DNA of 64,000 nucleotides from Anadara kagoshimensis (GCA_021292105.1 CM037864.1:48124094-48188093); one strand, 5' to 3'; shown: positions 46,848 through 60,070, counted from the first letter of the stretch. A program made the numbers and translations. The notes: generated from the sequence alone by a model not told the origin.

Positions 46848-47465
46848 ATGTTTGATGCATTATGTTTAAACTTTAAAACTATCACAAATTGTTACATACA
46901 TGTACCAGTATATACAACTAACCAAGGTCATAAAGTTCCTATTAATATTCATTTAATGACATGCGGTGTCTGGCCCATGTATTATTCAAGGATAAAATAT
47001 GGGTCTATATTTCATTTAAGAAATAAAGTAATGTCTTTGTATGGCTGTTACAAGTCTGTCTTGATGCCAGAGTGCGACAGTAACCCTTTGGTACAAGCAT
47101 ATTGGAATAAGTTGGGCAAAAACAAAAACTGCAGCATGTGTATATGTAACTTAAAAGACAATATGCCTCAACAAAAACTTGGATTCCCTGAACATGTATA
47201 CCATATGCCTCAAATACTCAGATTGAGTCTGATTCCCTCGACATGTATACAATACAACTCAAATAATTCAAAGATTCCCTGGACATGCCTACGATATGCT
47301 TCAAAAACTGATTCCATGGCTATGCATACCATATGGCTAAAAAAGTTCAGATTCCCTGGACATGCATACAATATGCCTCAAAAACTCAAATTCCTAGACA
47401 TGCATACCCATTTAGGCAATAAACCTTTAAATAATCAGAAACTCTGTAAAACATGCTTACATTAA
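46848..47465 (+). other. 205-codon open frame of doubtful coding status
   Basis: The longest non-satellite frame on + outside the two genes. It starts MFDALCLNFKTITNCYIHVP. The second half (about 47150-47420) is a degenerate tandem repeat of about 45-55 bp (ATTCCCTGGACATGCATACA type), giving repeated FPGHAYNMPQ-like peptides. The first half has a mixed, Cys-rich composition with no domain I recognise. It lies downstream of the forkhead gene on the opposite strand, where the forkhead 3' UTR could reach. It may be chance. Confidence 0.2.
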
Positions 47466-48424
47466 TAACCTGATTTTAAGGTCAATACAATGCCCTATAA
47501 CTTTCATGTCCTTTATATACAAAACATCAACCAGTTAACACTTACATATCTGCCTCACAAATATACACATAATTATGCACAACTTGAGCATTTTCATTTG
47601 GCACTTAAAAACTTCTAATAACTGGTAAACCCCAGACTTCAATTCAGGTACTTGTTGCTAAAGTGATGAAAAGTGCTTATTAATGATAGGACTCCAAATT
47701 TCAACTGTTCAATACCTCCCTTTGCACAATTGGACTGGTCCAACCTTCCCTTTGACCAGACGACTGGGTCCATTACTAGCACTTGGACTGATCAAGTTTT
47801 GTGCGCAAGTTTTCATTTTTCAAAAAAAAAAAAAGAACAGAATAATAATGGACCTGAACCATTGAATTTTTTGCCAAACAAAAACACTACAAATTTTGTT
47901 CTGGTTAACTAAATTTTGTTATGGACCACAGAAACAAAAAGTTTCTTGTCCACAATAAAAGCAGTCAAAAATAGATTTGTTCCCAGCCATCTATATTATT
48001 TTCAAGTACATGATACAAAATAAAATACCTATCAATAAACAAAGTGTATAATCATATAACAATGTAACACTTGTGTCGTGCCAGTAAGGGAGATAACTCT
48101 TGTTATCAAATCATACAGACCTCGTTGGAAGTTTTTGATATGTTACAGAAAAAAGCAAGTGATAGTGACATATTGGCACCCAAACAAGGACTAAAGCATA
48201 CATTATAAACTTAACCTAATATGCAAGACCGATTCCTAGGCTGGTTCAACTACGTCTCCACTCGCCAATGCATTCACACGTGTCCCCAGAATTACATGAT
48301 CAGACTGAATGGGTGTGTAATTACTGGATTGGCACTGAATCAGCCCTAGTTTTAAGTGTATTGACAAGCGAAGACAAAAATTGAACAAGCTTCCAAATCA
48401 ACTTACTACTGAAAATAATACTTG
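47466..48424. other. Gene-free stretch
   Basis: AT-rich, with a poly-A run near 47822. Small frames at 47673-47912 were not supported by any domain. Confidence 0.45.
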
Positions 48425-48584
48425 TTATATATTTGCAGGTTCTCTCACATACAATATGCCACCTGACCTGACAGTCAAGGGATATTATGACAATTATAAT
48501 ATATATTTGCAGATTCTCTCCAATATAATATGCCACCTGACCTGCCGATCAAGGGACATGACAATCATCGTATATATAGCAAAT
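48425..48584. repeat. 74-bp direct duplication
   Basis: TATATATTTGCAGRTTCTCT followed by ATAATATGCCACCTGACCTG occurs twice, at about 48437 and 48511. Similar but older pairs (ATTTGTGGGAAACACAA / ATTCGTAGGCAACACAAAC) lie at 48890-49100. Confidence 0.65.
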
Positions 48585-49689
48585 TAATTAAACACACAAT
48601 TTTGCTGCCTTTTAAAAATCTTTGTTTTTTTTTCTTCTTCATTATTTACAGATAAATGAGCACTGAACATAATTTGTATACATAAATAATCATATACACA
48701 TAATAAAACTATTTATAACAAAATAATTGTCCATATGGCAGTATAATATCTCTAAAAATTGTCAACAATCAATAAAGAATGACAACTGCAGTAGTTACTA
48801 AGTAAACAGCTATATAACACACTAGTGACATCATAGTGGTGCACGGAAACAATCTGCGGCTTTGTGGGTCCTAATGTAAGTAATGAGATCCCTCAGCTTA
48901 TCACATACTATTAACATTTGTGGGAAACACAATTGCCGAAATTTCCAATGGATATGAATACAAATAATTTTCCACAATTTAAAATCATGAGTTGACCCAA
49001 ATGTTTGTAATGAGGTACACCAACATACCATATGATATCTGTAATATTCGTAGGCAACACAAACATTTCCAATAGGATATAATATCACATAATTTTAGAC
49101 TCCAACAATTTTAAAATCATTAAAGACAAAATTTTATTGTGAAAATATAGTTCTTTTTTAAAAAGTATTATTTCTCAAATTTGCCATATTGGGTTACTTT
49201 TTGGTACCCGTCACTAGTGATAATGTTGTGCACAAACAAGCAAATTAGGTGTGAAATGGAATAAGGATTGCTGTGAAACATTTCAGACTCGAGTTCCAAT
49301 TTTATGAAATTTATGTGCTTTTCACCCAGTGCAGGAAAGTTTTACTGATTAAACTAGTGTGAATTTTTTAAACTTGGTTGCCATAGCTACTACGATTTAT
49401 GTAAGAAGTGTGAAAAATTATAATAGTAAAAATTGGAAGATATGCAGATTAGAGAATAGGAAATCAATGTTACTGAATTAATTAACTATTTCAGACATCA
49501 AATGAGTACAAAAATGTATCATAGAATCTGGTCAATAAAATCTACATTGCACAATACTTTAAAAATAAACATGCATATAACTACTGCTTTGTGTGCACAT
49601 ATGTTTTTACAACCAATGAATTTTAGACCTGAATATTACATATTATATAGTATGTCTATTCTTCAGAGATTATATATCGTTGTCAACTA
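48585..49689. other. Gene-free AT-rich stretch
   Basis: No exon recognised on either strand; a diverged duplication of about 118 bp at 48890-49110 accounts for the - frame 48831-49088. Confidence 0.45.
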
Positions 49690-49892
49690 ACAATGGGGTT
49701 CACCAATGTACCATGTGGTCAACAGCCTTAACGTTTGTGTGGGGTGTTTTGGAAAACATTAATGTTGTGAATTCCCAGAATAACATAATTTTTATTGAAA
49801 AACATGAATTGATCAGATTCCATATCCATTGAAATTAATTGTTCCTCTTAAAGGTAGGGGGTATCAAGTGGTACAGCACAAACCCCATTAGG
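49690..49892. mobile_element. MITE family 3, copy 2
   Basis: It begins CAATGGGGTTCACCAATGTA and CCATGTGGT, and ends ACCACTTGATACC-type sequence in reverse (GGTACAGCACAAACCCCATT, AGG). It shares GGAAAACATTAATGTT and ATTCCCAGAATAACAT-like interior words with the 11.6-kb copy in the opposite orientation. Confidence 0.6.
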
Positions 49893-50104
49893 CTACACAT
49901 CCCTCCCTCCAGTTTTTTTTACACAGTACAGTAATAAATCCACTTTTCTGTTGACAGTCTATATAATGTTAAGGGGTGCAGCAATATCCTAATGTATTGA
50001 TAATATTGATCTAGCAGTTCATATTCAGAAAATTGTGGTGCTAGGTTCAAAATGGTACAAAAATTGCCATTCTCTGTACCCTTGCTGGTAATAGTTTTGT
50101 CTTT

Positions 50105-50266
50105 AAATCCGTGATCATTGTCCGTTTACTTCGACATATCAGATTTTGACTAAAGCAGTTTTTTAAACTGAAATATATAGTGATTAATTTCGGACCAAAA
50201 TAAAAAGAAGCTTCAAGATATCCGAAGTTTCGAATTATCTGATTTCAAGATAATGAATTTCGACCG
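50105..50266. mobile_element. Truncated right end of the 1,200-bp TIR element family
   Basis: ACTTCGACATATCAGATTTT, TTTCGGACCAAAATAAAAAG and ATATCCGAAGTTTCGAATTA align with the last about 165 bp of the element at 36582-37781. The end is GAATTTCGACCG then TA. It is diverged and lacks the left half. Confidence 0.7.
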
Positions 50267-51337
50267 TATAACTTGGGAGTTTGTGAAGAGACATGTTACT
50301 CTATATTAAATTAATATCTTAAGTCAGATGATGCCCGGTATATAACCAGTATATCAGTAACATGACTGACATGATTTTTGCAATACATTTCAACAAATAT
50401 TGTTGCACCCCTAGTAATGTTAAGTTCTGTGCAATATTATTTTACTGCTTCACAAAAATCAAGATATATAATTCCAATTTTGCAAACTATCTATACATAT
50501 GTCTTGTAAATTCTTTAAACATTCAAAATGCACCAAATATTGCCAATATACATTTGTATCATCTTCACATATCAAAAAGGGATTACGGAAAAAGAAAATT
50601 TTAATCGTAAAATCCAATTAATTTTTATTTGATCAAGTAGGCTATACATATATATTTTTTCAAAACTTTTCCCTTGAGGATTAAAACCCCAGAAACTGTA
50701 AAAATGATCAAAACTCATAATTTCTTATTTAAAACAAAACTTTTCATATTCGCTTAAATTGTTCTAGGAATTGCCCCAACCCATAAATGTTAAAACAACT
50801 GCTGTTACTGCCTCTTATTATAATATTTCATAATTTCATTTTTTTAATCTAGCCATCATATATAAAAATTATAAGTCCAATTTGTTCATTTGGTAATATT
50901 TATTATCTAGTAAATAATTTTTGAAAGTAAAGTAAAATGATCAAAGTACAACTCATGTAATGTACATGAAAGAAACATGTCTCATCTGTTACCATAGCAA
51001 CATTACCGATATAAAACTTGAGAGAACAGAAATCCCTAGTTTTTTGTTTTCATATAAGAAAATTCAGACAGTTTAAGGGGAAATATCTAGATAATTGTTT
51101 TTTTTTGGTATTTTTCTGAATATATTCTGTATATAAAATATTTTATTAACAAATAAAAAGTTTCTTTAAAGGCACATCAATCAATTGGGCGATTTCATCA
51201 GGTAGGCCATTTACTTTGTATAAATTTTTGTTTTTAAATATGGAATGTACAAAATTTGTATATATACAAATAACATTTATATAACAAAAAAAATATCAAC
51301 AACATTGAACACAGCTTTAAAATGGTGGATATCATGA
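50267..51337 (-). other. Probable forkhead-gene 3' UTR or flank
   Basis: Directly downstream of the forkhead stop on the - strand. AT-rich, no exon recognised. Several TTTATT words on + (AATAAA on -) occur, but none can be picked as the polyadenylation signal without transcript data. Confidence 0.4.
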
Positions 51338-51459
51338 CTAGGTAGATGCTGATAATATTCTGGACGGCGTTGTCTGACTGCTCTGTGATGCTGTTGTATT
51401 CTGCGATAGAAGGGGACTTGCTGTTCTTGTGAAATTTCCTTGGATTAAATTTGAATTAC
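51338..51459 (-). CDS. foxn4: foxn4 exon 6 (C terminus)
   Basis: Acceptor TTGTTTTGTAG on the - strand. It encodes [20 protein letters not shown] and [19 protein letters not shown] then TAG at 51340-51338. The first two bases complete a Ser codon from exon 5. Confidence 0.85.
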
Positions 51460-54400
51460 CTACAAAACAAGTAAAATCATGCATTACATTTTAAATTTCA
51501 AATGGACTAGGCTTCCCTACCCCTCCGTCTCCCTTTTTTTTTGCTGGAAGAACTGGTAAACATGGCAGTAAAAGGTCAAAGGTCATATGATTATCAATAA
51601 TTATGAAGATCTGTCTGGATTTCATTTGATACTGACAAACAAAATTTCAAACTAAATATGATGGAAAAGTTAAAATATATTTTTAAATCTTCACACTTTT
51701 CCATCAATAACTTAATATTATGAACCCATACGTTTTAAAAACTATGAAGAATACATTTAAATCCCCTGCAATTTAAATTACTCAATAATTATTATTTGGT
51801 TGATTGCTTGATGTCTTTTTTTCATCAATCAATGTAGCACAGGCTTGTGAGATGGTAGAGCGATTTTTTGTTTCTTATCTATTTATGTATTAGTGCCACC
51901 ACAGTTTTCAATCTAGAAGGGTCCATGGAACCATTGAATATTTATTTTGCGAAATAACCAAATTGTTAAGGCCATAATGGGACATACATAAATGCAAAAA
52001 ATAAATGTTATGGTGTTTTTGAGGAAAGGATTTGAAAATGGCTACCAATTAAAAAATTAAAACCTTAGATTGAATGCTGGTGGCAACGTTAAGCATGCTA
52101 CTACACTTGTCCAAATTTAATTCAAATTCATTATTTTTCACACTGAAGCAGATAACTATTATCACAGAGTGTTAAGCTTAAATGACAAAACTATTTAACA
52201 AAAGTAGACTTGTGGATTGATTTTTCAAATCAAATAAAGAAACTAAATAAATGATACAAATTTATTTATAGAACATATGACTTACTTAATGACACAACTG
52301 ATTGTATAGTGATAGGTGAACCGTTAATAGTTAAACCTGTCGTAATGGACGGCGAGGATAGTGGCAGTTCTACACTGATTTCTGATGATAAATCATCCCA
52401 TATTCCATTCTACAAAAACAAAAATATTAATGAAATTAAATTAACAGCTAAAAAAATCATGAACTTATAGAAATTAAATATATAATGACAAAATCTGATG
52501 GCATGCTTAACGGACTAATCTACTCAACAGTTTCCGTAGCTACTGAAGGAAATCTAGTCACATTTTGTTGGGGTCTTTGAGTTTGGAAATCCAGTCAGTT
52601 TTCTCACTACTCAATATCATGAGGACATTGCATCGGTATAATTAACTTCAATTTCTATTGAAATTGGTGATATCTTGATATAAATAAGTGAACTAGTCAT
52701 GACTGAATCTAAAACAGCAATCAACCTCTACACGATCATCAGCAAAGTAGTTATCTTGGTTTCCGTTATGGGAAGAACTAACATTACAACATTACTTCTT
52801 GGATAGTATATGTGTTTATTGCAATCTTAACACCTTGTCCACTGTCCAGCATATCTGCCAGTGTCCATTCATTAACAGCTGGGTGTACTGGGGATATGAG
52901 ATTTCATGTCTTATTCAAAGCTATACCACACATCTCTGCTGGGACTCAAACCATGAATCTCAAGTCACAGGTTTGCTGTCTTAAAATTCAACCATCACCA
53001 CATGAACCCTGGTCTATACATACTCATATCTCGGGATGATAGTGTTAACATTTTGGTCATATTTCCACTTATACATACTCAAGTTGCATGTCTGTCGTGT
53101 AAATATTTTCAAACTCCATGATCTAAACATACTTTAGTCACATGACTTAACATGGTTTTCAAACTTCGCGTGTGTATACATACCTGTAACGTAAAATCTG
53201 TTAAATTCTGGTGGTCCATTGTTAAGTTTCCATCTAGTATGTTAACCTCGTTTTGTAAAGCAGCATTTTGTTTAGCGATATTTTCCCTGGATATTTCATG
53301 GACATGATGTGGAGTAGAGGTTGGCGTCTGTGGTTCTTCTGGTGTGGGACTTGGTGGACCAACTGGACCCGCTTTGCCTGCTTCTATCAATTCCAATTTT
53401 TCTATAAACAAAGAAATTTACATTCAATGTTAAACATTGATTAAAGTAAATGTTGATTACGTCATAAATGAATCTTCATCAGGTTTTCCATTAGATCCCT
53501 GAGAATGGTTTTCGCTCTTGGGAATTTATCTGGACTCCTGACTCTAAATCAGTTGAAAAATCAGTTGTATTGAGATTTTAAAGAAAGTCAATTCAACCCC
53601 TGAAAGTCCTGTTTTTATCAAGGATAAATCTTTACATAACTTTCGTGTTTATGATTAGTTTTCTACAAGCCCAATGACAGCCTTCTATTTTAGAATACTT
53701 GCAAATTGACCAACAATGACACAAGTTAACCCTGCCAACCACTATATACTGGTTCAAATTGCTATGGAACCTTTGAATAAATGGTACCAGTAGTCAAATA
53801 CATGGCAACTTTTCACATACACTATTGTGTACATTTCAAAACATACTTCATTCCTTCATTCGTTAGCAAAAACTTGCATAGATCTCTGAGTGTTCTACTG
53901 CAAATCCTGCTGAATGTTCTGCAGCAGGTTTCTCCAGTGAGTTCAAGAATTAACATATTACCATATTCTTTTGAAAAACACACATAAATTATTTGTATTT
54001 ATGCCCTTAACTTTCAATATCTAATCTTTTTTAATTACAATTGTCAATGATTTGAAAAATATTTGGCATTTAACAATGCAGATACCACGATGAGCCTTCA
54101 ACCTGTTACATGTATTATTGGTATTGGTATTGTGATGAGACAAAATCAGCTCATTTGATTTACAATTTTTAATACTTTAATTGCTTATTAAACAAATTCA
54201 TACACAAGATTTTGAATAGGTGTATGAAAACTAATATTTAAAGCACAAATCTACAAAACATTTTGTTCTTAAAATAATCCAGAAAATATTTGTCTGTTTG
54301 TTTTGAGCAAAAATGAAATATCATTAAATCAAAATTAATTGACAGTATGGAAGTGGTTCTGAAATGTTTCATGGTTTTGCTTGCATTGTGAACTGCTATT

Positions 54401-57400
54401 TTAAGATTTATAAAGTAACATTTAGAAATAGTCAATTTTTAGCTACTACCGGTACTTGTAAATTATATTGCAATAAAACATCTAACAGTTACGTAACAAA
54501 TTGAATGGCTTATCAATACAGGAATGTAGTTCTTAGAAATTAAGTACATATTTCTGTTACATCAAAGACATGGTGATCCAGGTGTTAAGAACTTCAAAGG
54601 GTTTTTGATTACCTGGTTTAATCAACAGGTGTATATACAAAACTTGTTGATTTGGGTAATTGACCACCAGGCAGACATTTGACAATTGTTAAGTGACTTA
54701 ATTGTATTGACTGAATGGCCTTTGTCCCAGAGGGCTTTATTTACGAAGTATGACAAAGGGGTAGAAGTAAGGGTATCTATAGGGGGTCTATAAGGGTTGT
54801 CAATGTTTTTATTATCTTAATGAATAAAACATTAATAAATGGATTGTGGATAAGTTATTATTTAAATTTATCATTATTAATTTTATTTTTGGATTATTTT
54901 TTATGAAAATATAAACAATATCAATAGAAATGCAAATAATGAAAGGTAAGCACCCCCTATGGATGGCCTCAATTTTTATAAACCTATTACTGTCTAAATG
55001 GTCAGTAGTGGTCAGAAATTAGCCCTTTGGTGACCAGTGATGTAAACAATGTAAACATTGGTGGGAATCAGATTATGAGTCTAGATTAGGTGGAAATGAC
55101 AGGCTACAAGTGACAGATTGTTGTTCTACTCTAAACTGACCACTCACTGACCACTGTGAATTATGACAGTCTGACATATGGTCAATGTAAATAATACACC
55201 ACTTAGTTTTGAAGTGACCACAATGACCAGTGATAATCTATACTGATGCATACTCAGTCCATGATACACCAATATACTTAATTAACAGCTCAGACTGACA
55301 GCTTTCTAGTCAATGAACTCACAAATTGTCATCAATTAATTAGAAAATCTATAAACAGTCTAAAAGTAAGTGACCAGTAATAACAAACTGACTACTTTAA
55401 AGAACTCATACAAATCTACTATACAGAACTATTACACAATATTTGTTTTAGAAATGGAACCAATTGATTTTAATTTGACATTGTCCAGTATATTCTCAGG
55501 AAATTATTATTATTCCAAGAAATTTGTGAAGGAATGTCAAGAGTTAAATTCAAATTCAATATACTGAAAATGGAATACATTGAAACAAAGTTTGGAAAAT
55601 TTGGGTGCTGGTAGTACCTTTTATAAATGATTGCTTCCTTACCTGGCATTGACATACTACTTTTAATGGCTGCTAAATCCTTCTTTCGATGTTTAGCAAT
55701 TTCTTCTGTCATCTTTTCTATTTTTCCTGGATTCAGGGCCCACAAACATCCCTTCTTTGTATTTCCGTTCATTTTTGGGGTTTCCACTTTTGCAAAGCAC
55801 TTGTTTAAGGACAAATTATGTCGAACAGAATTCTATAATAAATGAAACACATTATAAATATATTACTTTATATCCAAGAAGCTGTAAAAAATTAATCACA
55901 TAATTGTTCTTGAGAGACTAGAACAATAAAGGCTTGACCCTTCTTCATATTTCTTTGAAGAACACACTGCCAGTATATATTTTAATAATAAACGTTGTAG
56001 ATTTTGTTCTAGATTTGTTGAAGATGAACCATTTCAATATTGAATGTCCCATTAATTTCAATCTGAGAAAGCCATATATCAATAAATAATGGGGATTATA
56101 CATGACCCAAGATGATCATTTTTTGTCTATTGCTACTGCTTCAAATCTAGCAATGGTGAAAATTTCTTGATATAGCAAATTGACTGATAAATAGAATATC
56201 ATTGCAAATATAAAAGAACCAAGGCTTTTTTAAATTACTGTCCAATACCAGTACTTATAAATCAAACCCTAAATAAACATAATCCCCGATAAATTTGGGT
56301 TCAGATAGGATATGAATCATAAGTCTTTGTCCCACTGTATGTTATTGCAATCCAATAATAGAAACAGACTATAAAAATCTCCACATAAATTTAAAAATAA
56401 TAAACAGACTATAGTCATTTCAGAACACCTGTAATCAGATGAAAATGATCACCTGACATGGTTTTATCCAATCATCTTTTGATAACAAGTCATCCACAAC
56501 ATACAAAATATTATCAGATTCAGTAAAATGTATGTATCAGCTATGATGGCTAAATAATTTTATTTTAGATACAAACGATTAGGAAATAAATTTAATTTAC
56601 CTTCCAACCATCAGGTGCTGTCTTGAAATATGGAAAATGTTCTCTGAAAACAATGAAAAATAAGTTCTGAACATGATTTTCAAATACACAATGGGTATAA
56701 TAGCTGTCCTTGTCCTGAATCGACCCTTTTTGTTAACTGTAAAGAAACAATATGAAGATGTCTCCGTTGGAATGAATAGTCTTTAAAACTATACAGAGAT
56801 GAAACAGAATACCTCAAAACAGTTGGAAATAAATGCTAATCATTGTTATGACAAAGAATGAAAGATACAATCATACGGTTATGTCTACCATCATACAATC
56901 CTTTTTTACTCGGACTTTTTTACAATCTATTTCAACAAAATATCCATAAGTCACTATGACCTGTCATAAAAGACAATATGAATAATTTCTTGAAATTTAA
57001 AAGCGATAAAACAACATAAAATCAGATTTAAATCCTGGACTTGACTTTAAAATAGAAACAAGTGAAGATTTTTATTGTGCTCATAATAAAATTTGTACAA
57101 GAGATCTAATTTATGATAACAACTAGGGGAAAAAAAACTGCTATTAAACTGCTTAAAATATAAAGATAAAATTTGACCATGTATTATGCATGTTCTTTGT
57201 TTCAGAATGTAAAGATAGATTTTATATCTTGAAACTTGATATGGGTATAAAAGGCTGTTATTTTGTAACCTGACACCTGATTAATAATTGATTCACTGCA
57301 TGAATTGATTTGTATCACTATTGAAGATTTTGAAGGGGTTTGACTGTTTCTAGAAATCCCTTTTTTTAGTTTTGTATCATAACTTATTTTGTTTAAATTT

Positions 57401-60070
57401 TTATAAAACTTTACAATACTTAAAAGGTACTACTACCATATCAATTTAATTTGAAAGAGTTCCAGAAATTTTGTCAAAATGTAATTAAATTAAATAATTC
57501 ACAAACAATCAATATGAAGTATCATTTAAAATTAAATAATATCCAAATTATTTTATATTTATATTTAAACATTGTTCACCTATTAAAATACAATTTATTA
57601 ATAATTTAATATATATACTTTGTATATATATAAAAGTGTTAAAACTTAAAATATTATTTGACATGCATTTTATTATCTTAGTATATAATCAACATTGTTC
57701 TGGCATTAAAATTTTACAGCATAAATATTTATGCTAAATGTAAATTTTCTCAGTTTTATGACAGGTGGGTTATAGATGAAATCACTTTCACCTGACTGAT
57801 TGACAGGTTGTTAATTGCTCACATAATCATATTGCATAATAATCTGCCAATGGCTCAATCAACCTTACACCTGATCAACAGGGAGATTGGATAAACATGT
57901 CCAGCATGTCATGTGAGTGACCTGACCACTTGACCAGTAGGAGTTAATTAATTCACAGTGACCAGTGACATTTATTATCTCATCAGAAATTGACTTAATT
58001 GATTTCTATCTTACTCAGACATGTAAATACTTAATTACTAACACAACAAAAGTCATAAATTTTGCTGAGCAAATTCCGGGAAATTTATGCGACTTCAGGT
58101 TTTCAGGAATTGCTCAGTTTTGAGGAATTTGTAATGTATTAATTATAAGTTATAACTGACACAAATGTTTAAATCAATATGTAAAATAATTTCAAATTAA
58201 TGTCCTGGATATTCATGTTAATAAAAATAAATTGCTCTTACATTATACACATCATTCATGGGAATCAATTATTCATCAGTACACTAATAAATAAATGCAA
58301 ATAGATCTACATGATGTAGTTTAAACTTGATAGATATATGTAGGTGACCAAATTTTAGAATGACACGTTGCTGCAAAAAATTATATACCGGTAAAAAAAA
58401 TTATAATAGATTTAAATTTTATATTTAAGATGTTATTTCTCATATTTAACTGCAAATATGATATGGCACCTTATAAATGATTATATGATAGTTTAATTTC
58501 ATTCATGATGCTTATTCAGGCATTACATGTTTAGAAATATTGACTTATACAGCTAGGTGTATTCAGATGTGTATCATCTTGACACCTATCTGTCTGCAAT
58601 CATGATCCGCAGACGACTGGCAAATGCCATGTGCAGCCAATTATCTCACTATAATATACCTTCATGGTTTGACATGTATAAAAAGTATGGCTCTATGGTT
58701 AGAGAATTGAATAGTTCATCATTCATAAAACGTCTGATCCAGCTAGGTTGTTTCAACTACCGGTACACAGGAGTGGATGGAAGGCCACGTCCATGACTTG
58801 AGGGTAGCAAGATTTGAACATGATACATCCCAAACTAAGCAAAAGACTGGTACTAAAAACTTGTACCACATTTAAACATTTACTCAGCAATCAGCACTGC
58901 ACTGATAAATTAGGTGTCAAATATGCTGGGAGTCGCCTGGGGATGGATTTGTAGTATCTTGTATCTAGGGTATCCTTGCAATTTTTGACTGAAGTCCATC
59001 ACTCCATGACTGAACTATCTGCTTTAACAGCGGTAACTTACCATGACTCAGACAATTAGTTCGACTGTGGATTCCCTTCAAATTACCATAAGCCTAAAAC
59101 CCACAACCAAGAAACTAAAAAAGCTGTACAAGCTTCAGAATGACAGAAAATAAATAAATAATATAATTTCATGATACAATGTTTTGAATTTTACTAGACT
59201 CAGCGACAGTCACAGTACCATTAAACAACCATTTGTCACTAGACAAAGCATGTGAATATGATAAGGTTACAAACTCAGAACTACTTTTTACCTAGTTAAA
59301 TATTAACTATAGATTTCTGATTATACTTACGTCATGAAGTTGTAGATTTCACTGACAGGTAAACTCCCATTTCTGCTGTTTTTGAGGGCCATGGCAATCA
59401 GACAACTATAGGAATACACTGGTTTAGGATAGACCTTACTGTTAGGATCGGTTGTGTACTGGTTATTTACTGACTGTGATGAATTTGACACTGTTACAGT
59501 GATGTTTTTCTGTTGTCTATTTTGTAAATGTTCAACAAGCACTGGTGAATTCTGAGAGGGATTGGTCACTTTGACAGTCTGTACAGGAATCTGAATCAAA
59601 TTGTTGTTGACATTTCTCTGTGGTATGCAAAGTGTGTCCGGAGTGACAATTTTAGCTGTGTAAACTGTGGTCACAGGGGACGATGGTAAACAGTGGTCAT
59701 TTTGTTCACTATTTGACATTGTCATTGTGGCACTATGTTGTGTTGTTTTCTTTGGCATCACATGAATTGGCATCACCGTTTGTGGATTGACCAACAGATT
59801 AGGATTATTGTTTTCAATTTCAAAAGATGTATCTAATAAACTGTTATGTGTTAATTTTGAGTGATCACCCCACTGCATATTCTGGATCCAGTCGTCTATG
59901 TTAGGAGAATTTGAATCAAAATCTAGAACATTTGCCTGTTGATTGTTGCTGTCACTACTTAAGAAACAATCAAATCCAAATTTATCAGAGCCTTGTAAAA
60001 TCTTTTCCATCTCATTCTGTAGATCTGTGTCCATGAAGTCTAAATCTGTGCTACTACAGTATGCCATCAT
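51338..60070 (-). CDS. foxn4: Forkhead transcription factor, FOXN1/4 type (complete CDS, six exons)
   Basis: The six exons (59331-60070, 56601-56643, 55643-55832, 53184-53401, 52286-52409, 51338-51459; read right to left) join in phase to 1,437 nt, 478 residues. Residues 1-211 are acidic then Ser/Thr/Asn/Gln-rich. Residues about 213-305 are the forkhead (winged-helix) domain: [57 protein letters not shown] (recognition helix), then [16 protein letters not shown]. The [14 protein letters not shown] and GCLWALNP motifs separate FOXN1/4 from other Fox classes. [16 protein letters not shown] continues the family homology. The C-terminal tail, with [20 protein letters not shown], resembles the acidic activation region of FOXN4. 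Known relatives are nuclear DNA-binding activators (FOXN4 in neural progenitors, FOXN1 in epithelia). I chose the ATG at 60068-60070; a second ATG follows immediately. FOXN4 versus an undivided FOXN1/4 ancestor is not resolvable here. Confidence 0.93.
52286..52409 (-). CDS. foxn4: foxn4 exon 5
   Basis: Acceptor GTTTTTGTAG, donor A/GTAAGT. It encodes [20 protein letters not shown] and [20 protein letters not shown], an acidic then Ser/Thr-rich stretch likely to be part of the activation domain. Confidence 0.85.
53184..53401 (-). CDS. foxn4: foxn4 exon 4
   Basis: Acceptor TTTGTTTATAG, donor CAG/GTATGT. It encodes [36 protein letters not shown] and an Asn/Gln-rich part ending LTDFTLQ. Pro-rich linker after the forkhead domain. 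Confidence 0.85.
55643..55832 (-). CDS. foxn4: foxn4 exon 3 (recognition helix and wing)
   Basis: Acceptor TTTATTATAG, donor CCAG/GTAAGG. It encodes [40 protein letters not shown] and [15 protein letters not shown]. Contains the DNA-contacting Asn/Arg/His of the forkhead recognition helix. Where I recall the vertebrate protein having Glu after KCF, Ala is seen. Confidence 0.93.
55833..56600 (-). other. foxn4 intron 2
   Basis: AT-rich intron with nothing recognised; it separates WK from NSVRHN, splitting the forkhead domain just before the recognition helix. Confidence 0.8.
56601..56643 (-). CDS. foxn4: foxn4 exon 2 (43-nt micro-exon)
   Basis: Acceptor TTGTTTTCAG, donor AAG/GTAAAT. It encodes (T)[14 protein letters not shown]. 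It is too short to be noticed as an open frame on its own, but is identified unambiguously by the forkhead motif and by phase at both ends. Confidence 0.93.
56644..59330 (-). other. foxn4 intron 1 (2.7 kb)
   Basis: AT-rich intron. A + strand frame at 58557-58796 ([20 protein letters not shown] ... GVDGRPRP) has a less AT-rich composition than its surroundings but no recognised domain. Several CAGGTG/CACCTG words lie at 57765-57880. Confidence 0.7.
59331..60070 (-). CDS. foxn4: foxn4 exon 1 (first coding exon)
   Basis: It encodes [20 protein letters not shown], acidic and Ser/Asn/Gln-rich segments, and then the first half of the forkhead domain ending [11 protein letters not shown]. Donor AC/GTAAGT at 59330-59329. 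An open frame continues upstream to an ATG at 60131-60133. An acceptor (TTTATTTTGCAG) at 60099-60100 implies that the transcribed exon starts at 60098, leaving 28 nt of 5' UTR before the chosen ATG. Confidence 0.9.
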
